Positions 7,555 through 14,596 of a stretch of 15,229 bases of DNA are shown piece by piece. How positions within the stretch are numbered: the stretch's first letter is position 1; every line of letters begins with the position of its first letter. The notes below the pieces were generated by a model that saw only the letters and a list, made by a program, of their open reading frames with translations, made no database searches and was not told the origin of the DNA. The translations under genes were made by a program, and so were the position numbers. The DNA lies in assembly GCA_938082955.1 (NCBI GenBank), contig CALKDE010000305.1, positions 1-15,229 on the forward strand, read 5' to 3'. Source of the stretch: an uncultured Pseudomonadales bacterium (lineage in GTDB: Bacteria; Pseudomonadota; Gammaproteobacteria; Pseudomonadales; Pseudohongiellaceae).

Positions 7555-7769
7555 CGCTCGAGCAACAGTCAATTCCTCAACATCGAAAACCGTAAGACTG
7601 TTACCACCAATATGATTTGTCCCGATAGCCCCGCGATTATTATCGGTCAGGACTAATTCATGTGGCCCACGCCCGGTAGGGAGAGTTTCTAGAATCTCCC
7701 TGAACCTAGATCGATGAAGTTCGCGTCGTGCCCGCTGTTGTTAAGCGCGATGAGAGTGCCGCGCAAACC
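7555..7769 (-). pseudogene. Decayed fragment of a YVTN-type beta-propeller gene, one frameshift
   Basis: On the minus strand two adjoining frames together read like a piece of a YVTN/40-residue-repeat beta-propeller protein. Frame one (7769 down to 7692) gives GTLIALNNSGHDANFIDLGS, then GRF and a TAG; frame two takes over there (about 7690 down to 7555) and gives LETLPTGRGPHELVL, then GGNSLTVFDVEELTVARAI. These match the recurring pattern of such proteins (L-N-K-S-x-H-x-A-x-x-I-D, LPTGxGPHE, G-N-S-L-T-V-x-D-V). One frameshift separates the frames, at a palindrome (7679-7700). There is no start codon, an in-frame TAG sits at 7770-7772, and the frame runs on the low side into the 3' end of rimO with no further propeller sequence. 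I read it as a remnant trapped between rimO and the next gene; no function is expected. The assignment comes from motif recognition, not a search. Confidence 0.6.
7679..7700. repeat. Palindrome GGGAGA...TCTCCC at the pseudogene frameshift
   Basis: GGGAGA (7679-7684) and TCTCCC (7695-7700) flank an inner TTCTAGAA self-palindrome, with a GT bulge. No T-run follows on either strand, so a rho-independent terminator is unlikely. It coincides with the switch of frame in the propeller remnant, where slippage during replication may have occurred. Confidence 0.4.
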
Positions 7770-8122
7770 CTACAAATACTGCGCAAATAATCCGCAGTAA
7801 GACCAACAGACATGTTAATTTTACAGTGATTCTACTCAATGACCCACTTGCATTTGGCAAAGCGACGCTTAGAAAAATTCATAGCTAAGCAGCAATAAAT
7901 ATTCAGAATTTGTATTAGTATTTGTAGGCTTACAGTACTTTAAAAAAAAATTATGCACTTTTTCCACCTCGCCTAAGCTTCTTTGCCAAGGAAAAGGAAT
8001 TATTCGTTACACACGTATAACTCAACAAGCTGTTGAACCAACAGTCTAGCCTCATAGCAATCAAGGCATATGGCCAATCAACACAATACCCATTCAAGCC
8101 TGCACTAAAAAAGGAGCCTCTC
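7770..8122. other. AT-rich intergenic stretch before the YHYH gene
   Basis: No coding frame with recognisable content. There is a 6-bp inverted repeat, GCTTAG (7867-7872) and CTAAGC (7885-7890), and a run of nine A around 7942-7950. The promoter of the downstream YHYH gene should lie here, but no clear -35/-10 pair was found. The frame of that gene is open back to 8033 without a ribosome site, so I treat 8033-8122 as untranslated. Confidence 0.5.
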
Positions 8123-9292
8123 ATGCAATTACTAAAACGAATCAACGTCTGCTTTGCGCTGGCTTGCTCGTCACTGCCCTTTGCCGCGATTGCTGACACT
8201 TTGGACAATGCGCAAGCCGTTTTCGATTTTGCCGAAGCGGCTTACCCGGAACTACTGAGTCCGGCAGCGCCTGAAATTCAGGAGCTGCAAGGCTTCTACG
8301 TGAGGCTCTACACTGATACGGGTATCTATCTAGGTGTACAGGGAGACAACGTGTACGCGATCGGCGGCTCTGTTGGAACTGAACTAGTTTTCGTAGGAAA
8401 AATTAGCTCGCTAATTACTGTCAGCGACACAGACATCACCGACTTGTTACTCACGAACCAACGAGAAGAATGCAGCTACTACGCAGAGAATCGTTTTTCG
8501 AATGTTTCCGACATCAAGCGCGACGTACAGTTCACGGGAACTCTCAGCTTTACCGTTGAAGACAGCAAATGCGTAGTGGTAAGCAATAGCATACCCAACC
8601 ACAACTTTAATGATTCGACAGCCGCCTTCGCCACCAACGTTCGCGAAGTCAGCGCCGAGTTTAGAATTCCTATAGAACCGACATTCGCCTCCTCTGCCAC
8701 AGCGCTATCGCTTGCGAGCGACAATGCCGTTTTCCTAAACGGCGTCAAGTTAGATCTCATGGCGGCGGGATGCTTCGGTGTAGGCGATGGCAACATCGGC
8801 TGTTTCGACATCGATCAACCTTGGCGCTTTGACCCAATGAGTCCTCAAACCGGGTTCGGCACTGACGCAAATAATGCGCATACCCAGCCTGATGGCACCT
8901 ACCACTATCACGGCAATCCGAAGGCTTTATTCGATCAAAACGCGATATCCGAATCACCGGTTATTGGTTTTGCCGCCGACGGCTTTCCTATCTTCGGCAG
9001 CTACATCGATGATAACGCAGAGATTCGCGCCGTTACTAGCAGCTTTCAATTACTCAGTGGGTCTCGCCCAAATGGCACGGCAAATCCCGGCGGAAGCTAT
9101 GATGGTACCTACGTGGATGACTATGAGTATGTCGCTGCCAGCGGCGATCTCGATGAGTGCAACGGTATGATGCGCGGCGGCTCTTACGGCTACTACATCA
9201 CCGATGCCTACCCCTGGGTATTAGCCTGCTTCAAAGGGACTCCAGACTCCTCGTTCAACAAGGCTGGCGGAGGCAGCGGACCGCCTAATTAG
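8123..9292 (+). CDS. Secreted YHYH-domain protein with an extra N-terminal domain
   Basis: 389-residue exported protein of unknown biochemical role. The start at 8123 is fixed by AAGGAG 6 bases upstream and by the signal peptide it exposes (residues 1-24, cleavage after AIA). Residues about 28-97 form a small domain (FDFAEAAYPELL, GFYVRLYTDTGIYLGVQGDNVYAIGG, VFVGKISSLI) of a type I have seen at the N-terminus of various secreted gammaproteobacterial proteins; I know no name for it. The rest is the YHYH domain: DGTYHYHGNP at 257-266 with the naming motif at 260-263, GFAADGFPIFGSY at 282-294, and the closing DECNGMMRGGSYGYYITDAYP and CFKGTPD. Mature cysteines (117, 150, 217, 227, 346, 369) are even in number and may pair in the periplasm. 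The His-rich motif could bind metal, but no reaction is established. No operon partner: 170 bp separate it from the next gene. Confidence 0.88.
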   Translation: MQLLKRINVCFALACSSLPFAAIADTLDNAQAVFDFAEAAYPELLSPAAPEIQELQGFYVRLYTDTGIYLGVQGDNVYAIGGSVGTELVFVGKISSLITVSDTDITDLLLTNQREECSYYAENRFSNVSDIKRDVQFTGTLSFTVEDSKCVVVSNSIPNHNFNDSTAAFATNVREVSAEFRIPIEPTFASSATALSLASDNAVFLNGVKLDLMAAGCFGVGDGNIGCFDIDQPWRFDPMSPQTGFGTDANNAHTQPDGTYHYHGNPKALFDQNAISESPVIGFAADGFPIFGSYIDDNAEIRAVTSSFQLLSGSRPNGTANPGGSYDGTYVDDYEYVAASGDLDECNGMMRGGSYGYYITDAYPWVLACFKGTPDSSFNKAGGGSGPPN

Positions 9293-9462
9293 AATCTGTC
9301 TGACCGGCTAAGGTGCTGGAATTTCTACTATATCTTAGCTCTACACAAAATTTCTAGCTTGCCAATTAAAGAGCCTACCGTTGCCGACAAACTAGCGAGG
9401 CGGCGAAAAAGAAAGTAATCTAACCTCATACCCTTGAGTGGAATCGCTAGAAGAACTCTCCA

Positions 9463-10116
9463 ATGCACCCATGCCGTCTGTTTACCCTACTCCTGCTTAC
9501 TCAGCTTTGCTCAGCAAGCCTCGCTCAATCCGGTTCTCTGCACTTAGACACCGAAGCTGATCGCCTAAAACTCGACACAAACAGAGCCAAGCAAGAATAT
9601 CGAAAGCCAAAGCCACGAGAACTGACTGTCCTTACCCAAACACTCTCAGCAGAACAGCTCGACAGGGCTGTTTTAAATCGTCTCATGCAAGAAATAAGCA
9701 CTGAACCGGCAAACACCAAAGCCCGCATCGGAATCAATGACAGTCAGCTGCAAGAGTTATTCGTTACCATTTCCAATGCCCGTGGCTTCATCAACGGCAG
9801 CGAAATCGCCAATGTACGCGCGATGTGTGCTGCATGGGATGAGTCGGCAGCTAGCGGTGATGCTCGGATAACTCAGGCGCTAGCCGCTTACAAGGCGCGT
9901 GAACAGCTTACCCAAAATTTTATTGCGAAGTATTACGGTGCCGTGTTGTTTGAAGTCGAAGCTTTTCTTGATGAAAAATCTCTAACGCTATTTCGCACCT
10001 ATATGAACGATAGGCGACGACGACTAGCCAACGCTGGAATGACATCCTGGGGATCTCCGGTACAGAATATTCGCGCTGGCACTGGTACTATTGATTTCCA
10101 TTGCCGCACACATTAG
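9463..10116 (+). CDS. Secreted protein of unknown function, 217 residues
   Basis: Not recognised as any family. Seen: a signal peptide (hydrophobic core about 7-20, likely cleavage SLA-Q after residue 21), so probably periplasmic. The mature part is rich in charged residues and predicted helix: a Lys/Arg/Glu/Asp-rich stretch at 31-53 (EADRLKLDTNRAKQEYRKPK), several amphipathic helices up to about 180, then a basic patch DRRRR at 183-187 and a loop-like tail. Two cysteines remain after processing (123 and 214), possibly a disulfide tying the tail to the core. No transmembrane segment after the signal. The stop is 21 bp before the dienoyl-CoA isomerase start, so the two are probably co-transcribed, though one is exported and the other cytoplasmic. 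The ribosome site is poor (AGAAGAA). Confidence 0.75.
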   Translation: MHPCRLFTLLLLTQLCSASLAQSGSLHLDTEADRLKLDTNRAKQEYRKPKPRELTVLTQTLSAEQLDRAVLNRLMQEISTEPANTKARIGINDSQLQELFVTISNARGFINGSEIANVRAMCAAWDESAASGDARITQALAAYKAREQLTQNFIAKYYGAVLFEVEAFLDEKSLTLFRTYMNDRRRRLANAGMTSWGSPVQNIRAGTGTIDFHCRTH

Positions 10117-10137
10117 AAATATCATTGGAGTTAAGCT

Positions 10138-11007
10138 GTGAGTTATAAATGTTTTGAAGTTTCCATTGAAAACAAGATCGCCCATATAGTTTTGAATCGC
10201 CCCGAAAAAAGAAACAGCATGATTCCCGAATTCTGGGACGAGTTACCCGCGATCGTTAAAGAACTCGACGCGAATGCGCAGGCCCGCGTTATTGTTATAT
10301 CTTCGACAGGCCCTCACTTTACAGCCGGCATCGATACCGCCGTTTTCAGCAACAATGCAGTGCAAAGCGATGACCCAAAAGTCGCCGAGAAACAAAGGCG
10401 CACTCATGGCGCGAAGCTCTACGACACAGTCGATTACTTACAGCAGAGCTTCACCTGCCTTGAAGAGTGCCGAATACCGGTGCTTGCAGCCATTCAGGGT
10501 GGGGTCATTGGTGGCGGCGTAGACCTGATCACCGCCTGCGATATGCGCTACATGACAGCGGAAAGTTTTCTCACCATATTCGAAATTAATATTGGCATGA
10601 CCGCCGACGTCGGCACCTTCCCGCGCATAACAAAGCTGTTACCCGAAGGAGTGGTCAAGGAACTCGCTTACACAGGACGCCGAATGTCTGCTGCTGAGGC
10701 GAAATCACTGGGTTTCGTAAACGAAATATTTCCAGACCAAGAATCCCTACTTGTGGGAGTCATGAAAATAGCGGATCAGATAGCGAGCAAAGCGCCTCTA
10801 GCCATCTATGGTAGCAAACGTATCATCAATTACTCGCGCGATCACAGCACAGCTGACAGCCTCGACTACATCGGCATCTGGAACGCCAGCATGCTACAGA
10901 ATGCGGAAATCATGGAAGCTATGACGGCTGCGGCAGAAAAGCGTCCGGCAGAATTTGTGGATATTCCGAAAAGGAGAAGAAAGATGGGATCTGGCATAGT
11001 CGACTAA
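10138..11007 (+). CDS. Delta3,5-delta2,4-dienoyl-CoA isomerase-like enoyl-CoA hydratase family protein
   Basis: Crotonase-fold enzyme expected to shift double bonds of 3,5-dienoyl-CoA to 2,4-dienoyl-CoA during beta-oxidation of unsaturated fatty acids, in the cytoplasm. The 289 residues follow mammalian ECH1: HFTAGID at 60-66 and GGGVDL at 125-130 supply the oxyanion-hole region; D129, E149 and D157 fall exactly where rat ECH1 has Asp176, Glu196 and Asp204, with the same spacings of 20 and 8. The C-terminal part also matches (GSKRIINYSRDHSTADSLDY, then WNASMLQ). This makes an isomerase more likely than a hydratase. The start is GTG, supported by GGAG 7 bases upstream; the downstream ATG is too far inside the first strand. 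The tail ends in a basic PKRRRKMG segment, unusual but not truncating. It follows the unknown secreted protein by 21 bp. Confidence 0.9.
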   Translation: MSYKCFEVSIENKIAHIVLNRPEKRNSMIPEFWDELPAIVKELDANAQARVIVISSTGPHFTAGIDTAVFSNNAVQSDDPKVAEKQRRTHGAKLYDTVDYLQQSFTCLEECRIPVLAAIQGGVIGGGVDLITACDMRYMTAESFLTIFEINIGMTADVGTFPRITKLLPEGVVKELAYTGRRMSAAEAKSLGFVNEIFPDQESLLVGVMKIADQIASKAPLAIYGSKRIINYSRDHSTADSLDYIGIWNASMLQNAEIMEAMTAAAEKRPAEFVDIPKRRRKMGSGIVD

Positions 11008-11469
11008 TGCCAGCTTAAAAAGCTAAGAAGACCATCCTGCTAGAAAGGAATCTAGCATCACTTCCGTTAGTGCCGCTCCCAGCCATGCCAGCGGTGGAAT
11101 AAAAATAGAGAAAAGAAATCGCGAAAATATCGAGATGTCCATCGGACTATTCCACAGATCCTATCCTGGTACCGACCTAAATCCATCGAGACTCACAAAT
11201 AGGTCAAAATGGAGAATGCCAATAATCGCACCCACGGCAGAAATCCGATGGCTAAATCGCTTAATGGCATGTTCAATCAGTCGAATGGACGCAGGTGTGG
11301 ACATAGACTATGGTCCTAATGTTATTATTTTCAAAGTACGGTGGCGCTCTGAGCCTAGTCAATCGAGACACCCTGCCAAGCGGTGACAAGAGCATCCCAA
11401 TCGTTGCCGCATGTGATCCAATACGACTAATTCAAACGTAGTACGCTCACAAGTCTCTACCAACTAAAA
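11008..11469. other. Gap between the isomerase and the DUF1295 gene
   Basis: No intact gene is supported here. After the isomerase stop there is a 7-bp perfect hairpin, TGCTAGA (11038-11044) and TCTAGCA (11051-11057) with a 6-base loop, lacking a T-run. Most of the gap (11023-11304) is occupied by an interrupted minus-strand frame listed separately. In 11305-11469 I see nothing beyond generic sequence, and no clear promoter for the downstream gene. Confidence 0.5.
11023..11304 (-). pseudogene. Small membrane-protein frame interrupted by one TAG
   Basis: A 94-codon minus-strand frame from an ATG at 11304 to a stop at 11023, broken only by a TAG at 11161-11163. The first half starts MSTPASIRLIEHAIKRFSHR and continues into a hydrophobic stretch (ISAVGAIIGILHF...LFVSL). 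The second half contains an ATG and FSIFIPPLAWLGAALTEVML, a second likely membrane span. The amphipathic basic start followed by two spaced hydrophobic segments looks protein-like rather than random, and AGGA lies about 10 bases before the ATG. It could be a gene inactivated by a nonsense change, a short 47-codon gene, or chance. No family recognised. An open frame on the opposite strand (11135-11386) encodes nothing protein-like. Confidence 0.35.
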
Positions 11470-12378
11470 ATGACCCACAAAATCGAGAGGCCCGGAATTT
11501 TGTCCATGATTAAACCACTTATCGGCATACTGGCAATATTGGCTATCAGCTGCGGCATCGCTCTAGCAGGCAGTCAGGGCAGCATTGAGGCTAATGGCCT
11601 GCCGCTGTTTCTGATCTGTGCAAGCGTGGGTTTCATACTTCACTGGATCATTTTCGTTCCCTCATTCTTCTTTCAGACGGAACACTATTTCGATCTCACC
11701 GGATCAATCTCTTACATCGTTACCATCATCGTAGCGTATCTTTTTCACCCCAATATGGATGCGCGCAGCCTAGTTGTCTGTGTACTCATTGCTATCTGGG
11801 CGATACGCTTGGGCAGTTATCTATTCCTGCGCGTCAAGCGAGATGGCAAAGACCGACGCTTCGATGTAATGAAGACTAAATTTTTTAGGTATATGTTTAC
11901 CTGGACAATGGGCGGAGCTTGGGTGTTCATCACCATGGCTGCCGGCCTTGCCGTCATTACTTCTGCCAATCAAGTTGCCTTAGATGGATTCTTCTACTCA
12001 GGAGTCGCTTTGTGGGCCTTGGGATTTGGTATAGAAATAGTTGCCGATCGCCAGAAAAGCCAATTTCGTAGAAACCCGGAGAACAAAGAAAAATTCATAA
12101 CAGAGGGATTATGGTCAATTTCTAGACACCCCAACTACTTCGGCGAAATCGTACTGTGGCTTGGAATCGCCGTAATCGCTCTGCCAACTTTACTGGGTTG
12201 GCAGTATGTCACGCTGATATCTCCAATTTTCGTCACATTCTTACTGATAAAAGTGAGCGGTGTAAAACTTTTGGAGAAAAGCGGCATGGAGCGTTGGGGC
12301 GAAGACCCAGCCTACAGAGACTATGTTGCCAGTACTCCCTCTCTCGTACCATTCTCCAGAAGTAAGAACACACAATAG
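11470..12378 (+). CDS. DUF1295 family membrane protein (steroid 5-alpha-reductase-like)
   Basis: Integral inner-membrane protein of 302 residues. It has about eight hydrophobic segments (roughly 15-33, 44-65, 77-93, 101-120, 146-166, 173-190, 224-240, 246-263). The C-terminal signature ITEGLWSISRHPNYFGE at 210-226 and the ending WGEDPAYRDYVASTPSLVPF are typical of DUF1295 proteins, distant relatives of steroid 5-alpha-reductases and isoprenylcysteine methyltransferases. In the related enzymes the RHPNYFGE region helps bind NADPH or S-adenosylmethionine; here reduction of a lipid or sterol-like double bond is plausible but unproven. The start is uncertain: neither the ATG at 11470 nor the in-frame ATG at 11506 (just before the first membrane segment) has a good ribosome site. 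The stop is 22 bp before the tannase-family gene, so the two are likely one operon. Confidence 0.88.
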   Translation: MTHKIERPGILSMIKPLIGILAILAISCGIALAGSQGSIEANGLPLFLICASVGFILHWIIFVPSFFFQTEHYFDLTGSISYIVTIIVAYLFHPNMDARSLVVCVLIAIWAIRLGSYLFLRVKRDGKDRRFDVMKTKFFRYMFTWTMGGAWVFITMAAGLAVITSANQVALDGFFYSGVALWALGFGIEIVADRQKSQFRRNPENKEKFITEGLWSISRHPNYFGEIVLWLGIAVIALPTLLGWQYVTLISPIFVTFLLIKVSGVKLLEKSGMERWGEDPAYRDYVASTPSLVPFSRSKNTQ

Positions 12379-12400
12379 ATTAATAGCGAAGGAGAAATGC

Positions 12401-13999
12401 ATGACTACCAGAACAGCCCGGTTTCTGACAAACAGCCTGCTTCTTCTGAGCGCCACCTCCCTATCTCTGCACAGCGGCGCCCAAAGCCTGACACCGGCAA
12501 TCTTCAACGCCGCTGAGTCCTGCTCCGCGCTTAGCAATCTCAATATTGCAGACACTCGCATAACGCTAACCGAAATAGTCAATCAGGATTCATTCACAAC
12601 ACCCGGGGCGGACAGCGTGATGCAAGCCCCTGCATTCTGCAGGCTTGTCGGTGTGACAACTCCGGCAGTAAATTTCGAAGTCTGGCTGCCACTCTCTGGA
12701 TGGAACGGCAACTATCAAAGCGTAGGAAATGGAGGAATGGCTGGCACCATTAGCTATGCTTCGATGGCCAATGCACTCAGACGAGGTTATGCAACCGCAA
12801 GTACCGATACAGGCCATAAAGCAGGACTAATTTCCTTCGACGCATCCTGGGCATCGGGCAGACCGGATCTGATTGAAGACTTTGGTCACAGAGCGCTGCA
12901 TCTAACGACAGTGAACGCGAAGCAAGTTACCGAAGCTTTCTATCGAGCGCCGCCTGATTACTCTTACTACGTAGGCTGCTCTAAAGGAGGCCAGCAAGGC
13001 CTGATGGAGGCGCAGCGTTATCCGAACGATTTTGATGGCATTATAGCCGGCGACCCAGCAAACAATTGGACGCGATTCTACGCCGGCGCTCATCTGTGGT
13101 ATTCACAAGCGCTGCTCGCAGATGAAGACAGTTATATTCCACCAAGCAAACTACCTGCACTTGGCAATGCAGTGAACGAAGCCTGCGATGCACTTGACGG
13201 TGTCAGCGATGGCATTTTGCAGAACCCACTCGCCTGCGAATTTAAACCCGCTAGCTTGGCCTGCCCAATCGGCGTGGACGATGACAGCTGCCTGACTCCT
13301 AAACAGGTTACCGCCGTAGAACGAATTTGGTCCGGTGTAGAGGATTCTTCAGGAGAGCTGATCTACCCGGGCTTGGTTCCCGGCGGAGAAGCGTCACGCG
13401 GCTCTTGGTCTACCTGGGTGACGGGACGAGAGCCCTTTCAGTCCCTGCACTGGCGTGGTGGCGAGGGATTCTTCCGCTGGTTCGTGTTCGACGATCCTGA
13501 TTGGGATTTCCGGGATTTCGATTTCGATTCCGATCTGGAGTATGCATTAGAAAAAGTGGGTAGTGCGGTGGACTCGAATGACCCAGACCTGCGGCCATTC
13601 CGAGACAATGGCGGCAAGCTTATTGTCTATCATGGCTGGAGCGATCCAGACATCTCCCCTATTGCCTCCATCGACTATTTCGACCGCGTCGTGGACGTTA
13701 TTGCGCAGGAATCAGGAACGCAATCCGCACTTAGTGATACACAGGAGTTCTATCGGCTTTTCATGGTGCCCGGCATGGCTCATTGTGCAGGCGGCCCGGG
13801 ACCGGACCGATTCGATGCACTTACTGCGCTTGAGAACTGGGTAGAAAAAGGTGTTGCGCCAGAGACTATGTTGGCCTCAAAAATTATCGATGATGAAGTA
13901 GTCCGCACACGACCGCTGTGTGTCCATCCTGAGATGGCGACCTACAACGGCAGTGGAGATTCTAACGATGCCGCCAACTTTAGTTGCACGGCACCTTAG
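12401..13999 (+). CDS. Secreted tannase/feruloyl esterase family protein
   Basis: Exported serine esterase of 532 residues, expected to split esters of phenolic acids (gallate, ferulate or similar) or other aromatic esters. Seen: signal peptide at 1-28 (SGA-Q); the CS-D-HC arrangement that defines this family: GCSKGG with Cys193-Ser194 (nucleophile), Asp415 in YHGWSDPDISP, and His461-Cys462 in PGMAHCAGG, where the two cysteines form the disulfide joining the nucleophile and His loops; an acidic loop ACDALDGVSDGILQNP at 261-276 that binds calcium in relatives; and a lid region between about 225 and 400 with an Asp/Phe-rich run (FDDPDWDFRDFDFDSDLE, 363-380) that is unusually acidic. The start at 12401 is fixed by GGAG 6 bases upstream and by the signal peptide; the frame is open back to 12323, which overlaps the DUF1295 gene. 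The substrate cannot be set from sequence; family members also include mono(hydroxyethyl)terephthalate hydrolases. Confidence 0.94.
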   Translation: MTTRTARFLTNSLLLLSATSLSLHSGAQSLTPAIFNAAESCSALSNLNIADTRITLTEIVNQDSFTTPGADSVMQAPAFCRLVGVTTPAVNFEVWLPLSGWNGNYQSVGNGGMAGTISYASMANALRRGYATASTDTGHKAGLISFDASWASGRPDLIEDFGHRALHLTTVNAKQVTEAFYRAPPDYSYYVGCSKGGQQGLMEAQRYPNDFDGIIAGDPANNWTRFYAGAHLWYSQALLADEDSYIPPSKLPALGNAVNEACDALDGVSDGILQNPLACEFKPASLACPIGVDDDSCLTPKQVTAVERIWSGVEDSSGELIYPGLVPGGEASRGSWSTWVTGREPFQSLHWRGGEGFFRWFVFDDPDWDFRDFDFDSDLEYALEKVGSAVDSNDPDLRPFRDNGGKLIVYHGWSDPDISPIASIDYFDRVVDVIAQESGTQSALSDTQEFYRLFMVPGMAHCAGGPGPDRFDALTALENWVEKGVAPETMLASKIIDDEVVRTRPLCVHPEMATYNGSGDSNDAANFSCTAP

Positions 14000-14028
14000 A
14001 AGAAACGCAGATAAAGGATTCGAAGAGG

Positions 14029-14187
14029 CTACTCTGCCGCATCTTCGTTTTTTTCAGCCTCCGTATTTGCTTTCCTACGCAAAAGACGACTTATTGTGTC
14101 ATTTAAATCTGGCACCTTCTTGGGTTCTTCTGAATTCGTATCCACGCTTCCATCATTTTCTATCTCGTTGTCTGACATTTTGCTCAT
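14029..14187 (-). CDS. Small acidic protein of unknown function, 52 residues
   Basis: Not recognised. The frame starts MSKMSDNEIENDG and ends with KNEDAAE and TAG. AGGAG lies 8 bases before the ATG, a strong ribosome site that makes this small gene credible. The protein is hydrophilic: an acidic, probably disordered first half (residues 1-20, several Glu/Asp), then a possible short helix with a basic patch (ISRLLRRKA at 32-40) and an acidic tail. No cysteine, no membrane segment, no signal peptide. It lies 59 bp downstream of the Xre-type regulator on the same strand and could be its operon partner, perhaps a protein that binds it; this is inference. It converges on the tannase-family gene, with 29 bp between the stops. 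Confidence 0.6.
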   Translation of the reverse strand: MSKMSDNEIENDGSVDTNSEEPKKVPDLNDTISRLLRRKANTEAEKNEDAAE

Positions 14188-14246
14188 AGCAGCTACTCCT
14201 AATTTTTAAGCATTCTACTATCTATGAGGTGAACTGTCTTTTTCAA

Positions 14247-14459
14247 TTATTTGTGGAAACTAAAGACACTCTCCAATGGCACAGCAAAAATGGCAGCGAT
14301 TCGAAATGCCACTTCCAGTGATGCACAGTACTTGCCTAACTCAATAGCATTGACAGTTTGTCTGGTTACACCTATCTGCTTGGCAAGATCCAACTGTGTC
14401 ATGTGAGAGTGCGCAGTACGCAACTGGCGTATGCCATTACTTATCTCAAGGTCAGGCAT
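14247..14459 (-). CDS. Small Xre/Cro-type helix-turn-helix transcriptional regulator
   Basis: 70-residue DNA-binding protein made of little more than one Cro/C1-type helix-turn-helix domain. Residues 21-40 (TQLDLAKQIGVTRQTVNAIE) are the two DNA-recognition helices, followed by LGKY and SLEVAFRIAAIF, the remaining helices of the fold; the ending PLESVFSFHK is typical of the short YozG-like group. No metabolite-binding or protease domain, so it is likely a dimeric repressor that responds to a partner or to its own amount. The ATG at 14459 is preferred over the TTG at 14462 because AAGGGG lies 6 bases upstream. It is transcribed away from the acyl-CoA carboxylase gene; dyads between them (14500-14512, 14549-14568, 14597-14616) are candidate operators, one on the predicted transcription start of this gene, suggesting self-repression. 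Confidence 0.9.
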   Translation of the reverse strand: MPDLEISNGIRQLRTAHSHMTQLDLAKQIGVTRQTVNAIELGKYCASLEVAFRIAAIFAVPLESVFSFHK

Positions 14460-14499
14460 CAATAACCCCTTGTGTATTGCTTTATCAGTAGTGAGGCGC

Positions 14500-14512
14500 G
14501 CAGAATTTCTGC
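14500..14512. promoter_or_regulatory. Dyad GCAGAA-T-TTCTGC over the regulator's start site
   Basis: A perfect 13-bp palindrome (6-bp arms, one central base). It sits just downstream of the proposed -10 box at 14515-14520, where RNA polymerase would begin transcription of the Xre gene. A protein bound here would block it, so this is a candidate autoregulatory operator. Confidence 0.4.
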
Positions 14513-14514
14513 CA

Positions 14515-14544
14515 ATATTACCGCCCCGAGATAAAACATTCCAA
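14515..14544 (-). promoter_or_regulatory. Candidate promoter of the Xre-type regulator
   Basis: On the minus strand, TTGGAA (14539-14544, four of six consensus bases) and TAATAT (14515-14520, one or two mismatches) are 18 bases apart. Transcription would start near 14508, giving a leader of about 50 bases to the ATG at 14459. It is flanked by dyads on both sides. Confidence 0.4.
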
Positions 14545-14548
14545 ACAC

Positions 14549-14568
14549 GTGTCTACTATATTTGACAC
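14549..14568. promoter_or_regulatory. 20-bp dyad, copy 1 of a repeated operator-like element
   Basis: GTGTCTACTATATTTGACAC has mirror-image ends (GTGTC/GACAC, extended by C/G to CGTGTC/GACACG). It agrees with the element at 14597-14616 at most positions, including GTGTCTA at the left end and ACAC at the right. It lies just upstream of the proposed -35 of the Xre gene. Confidence 0.45.
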
Positions 14569-14596
14569 GAAGTAGATTCTAGACGGCAGGGATCTC

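Noticed and set aside
7679..7700. Rho-independent terminator for rimO
   Set aside because: The palindrome is 126 bp past the stop and has no T-run on the plus strand; it lies in the propeller remnant.
11038..11057. Rho-independent terminator after the isomerase
   Set aside because: The 7-bp stem is perfect but is followed by TCACTTCC rather than a T-run, so termination is not supported.
11135..11386. 83-codon plus-strand frame in the gap after the isomerase
   Set aside because: Composition is not protein-like, no ribosome site, no motif; the minus strand is the more convincing reading of this stretch.
12323..12400. Longer start for the tannase-family protein
   Set aside because: It would overlap the DUF1295 coding sequence and place 26 residues before the signal peptide; the ATG at 12401 has a strong ribosome site.
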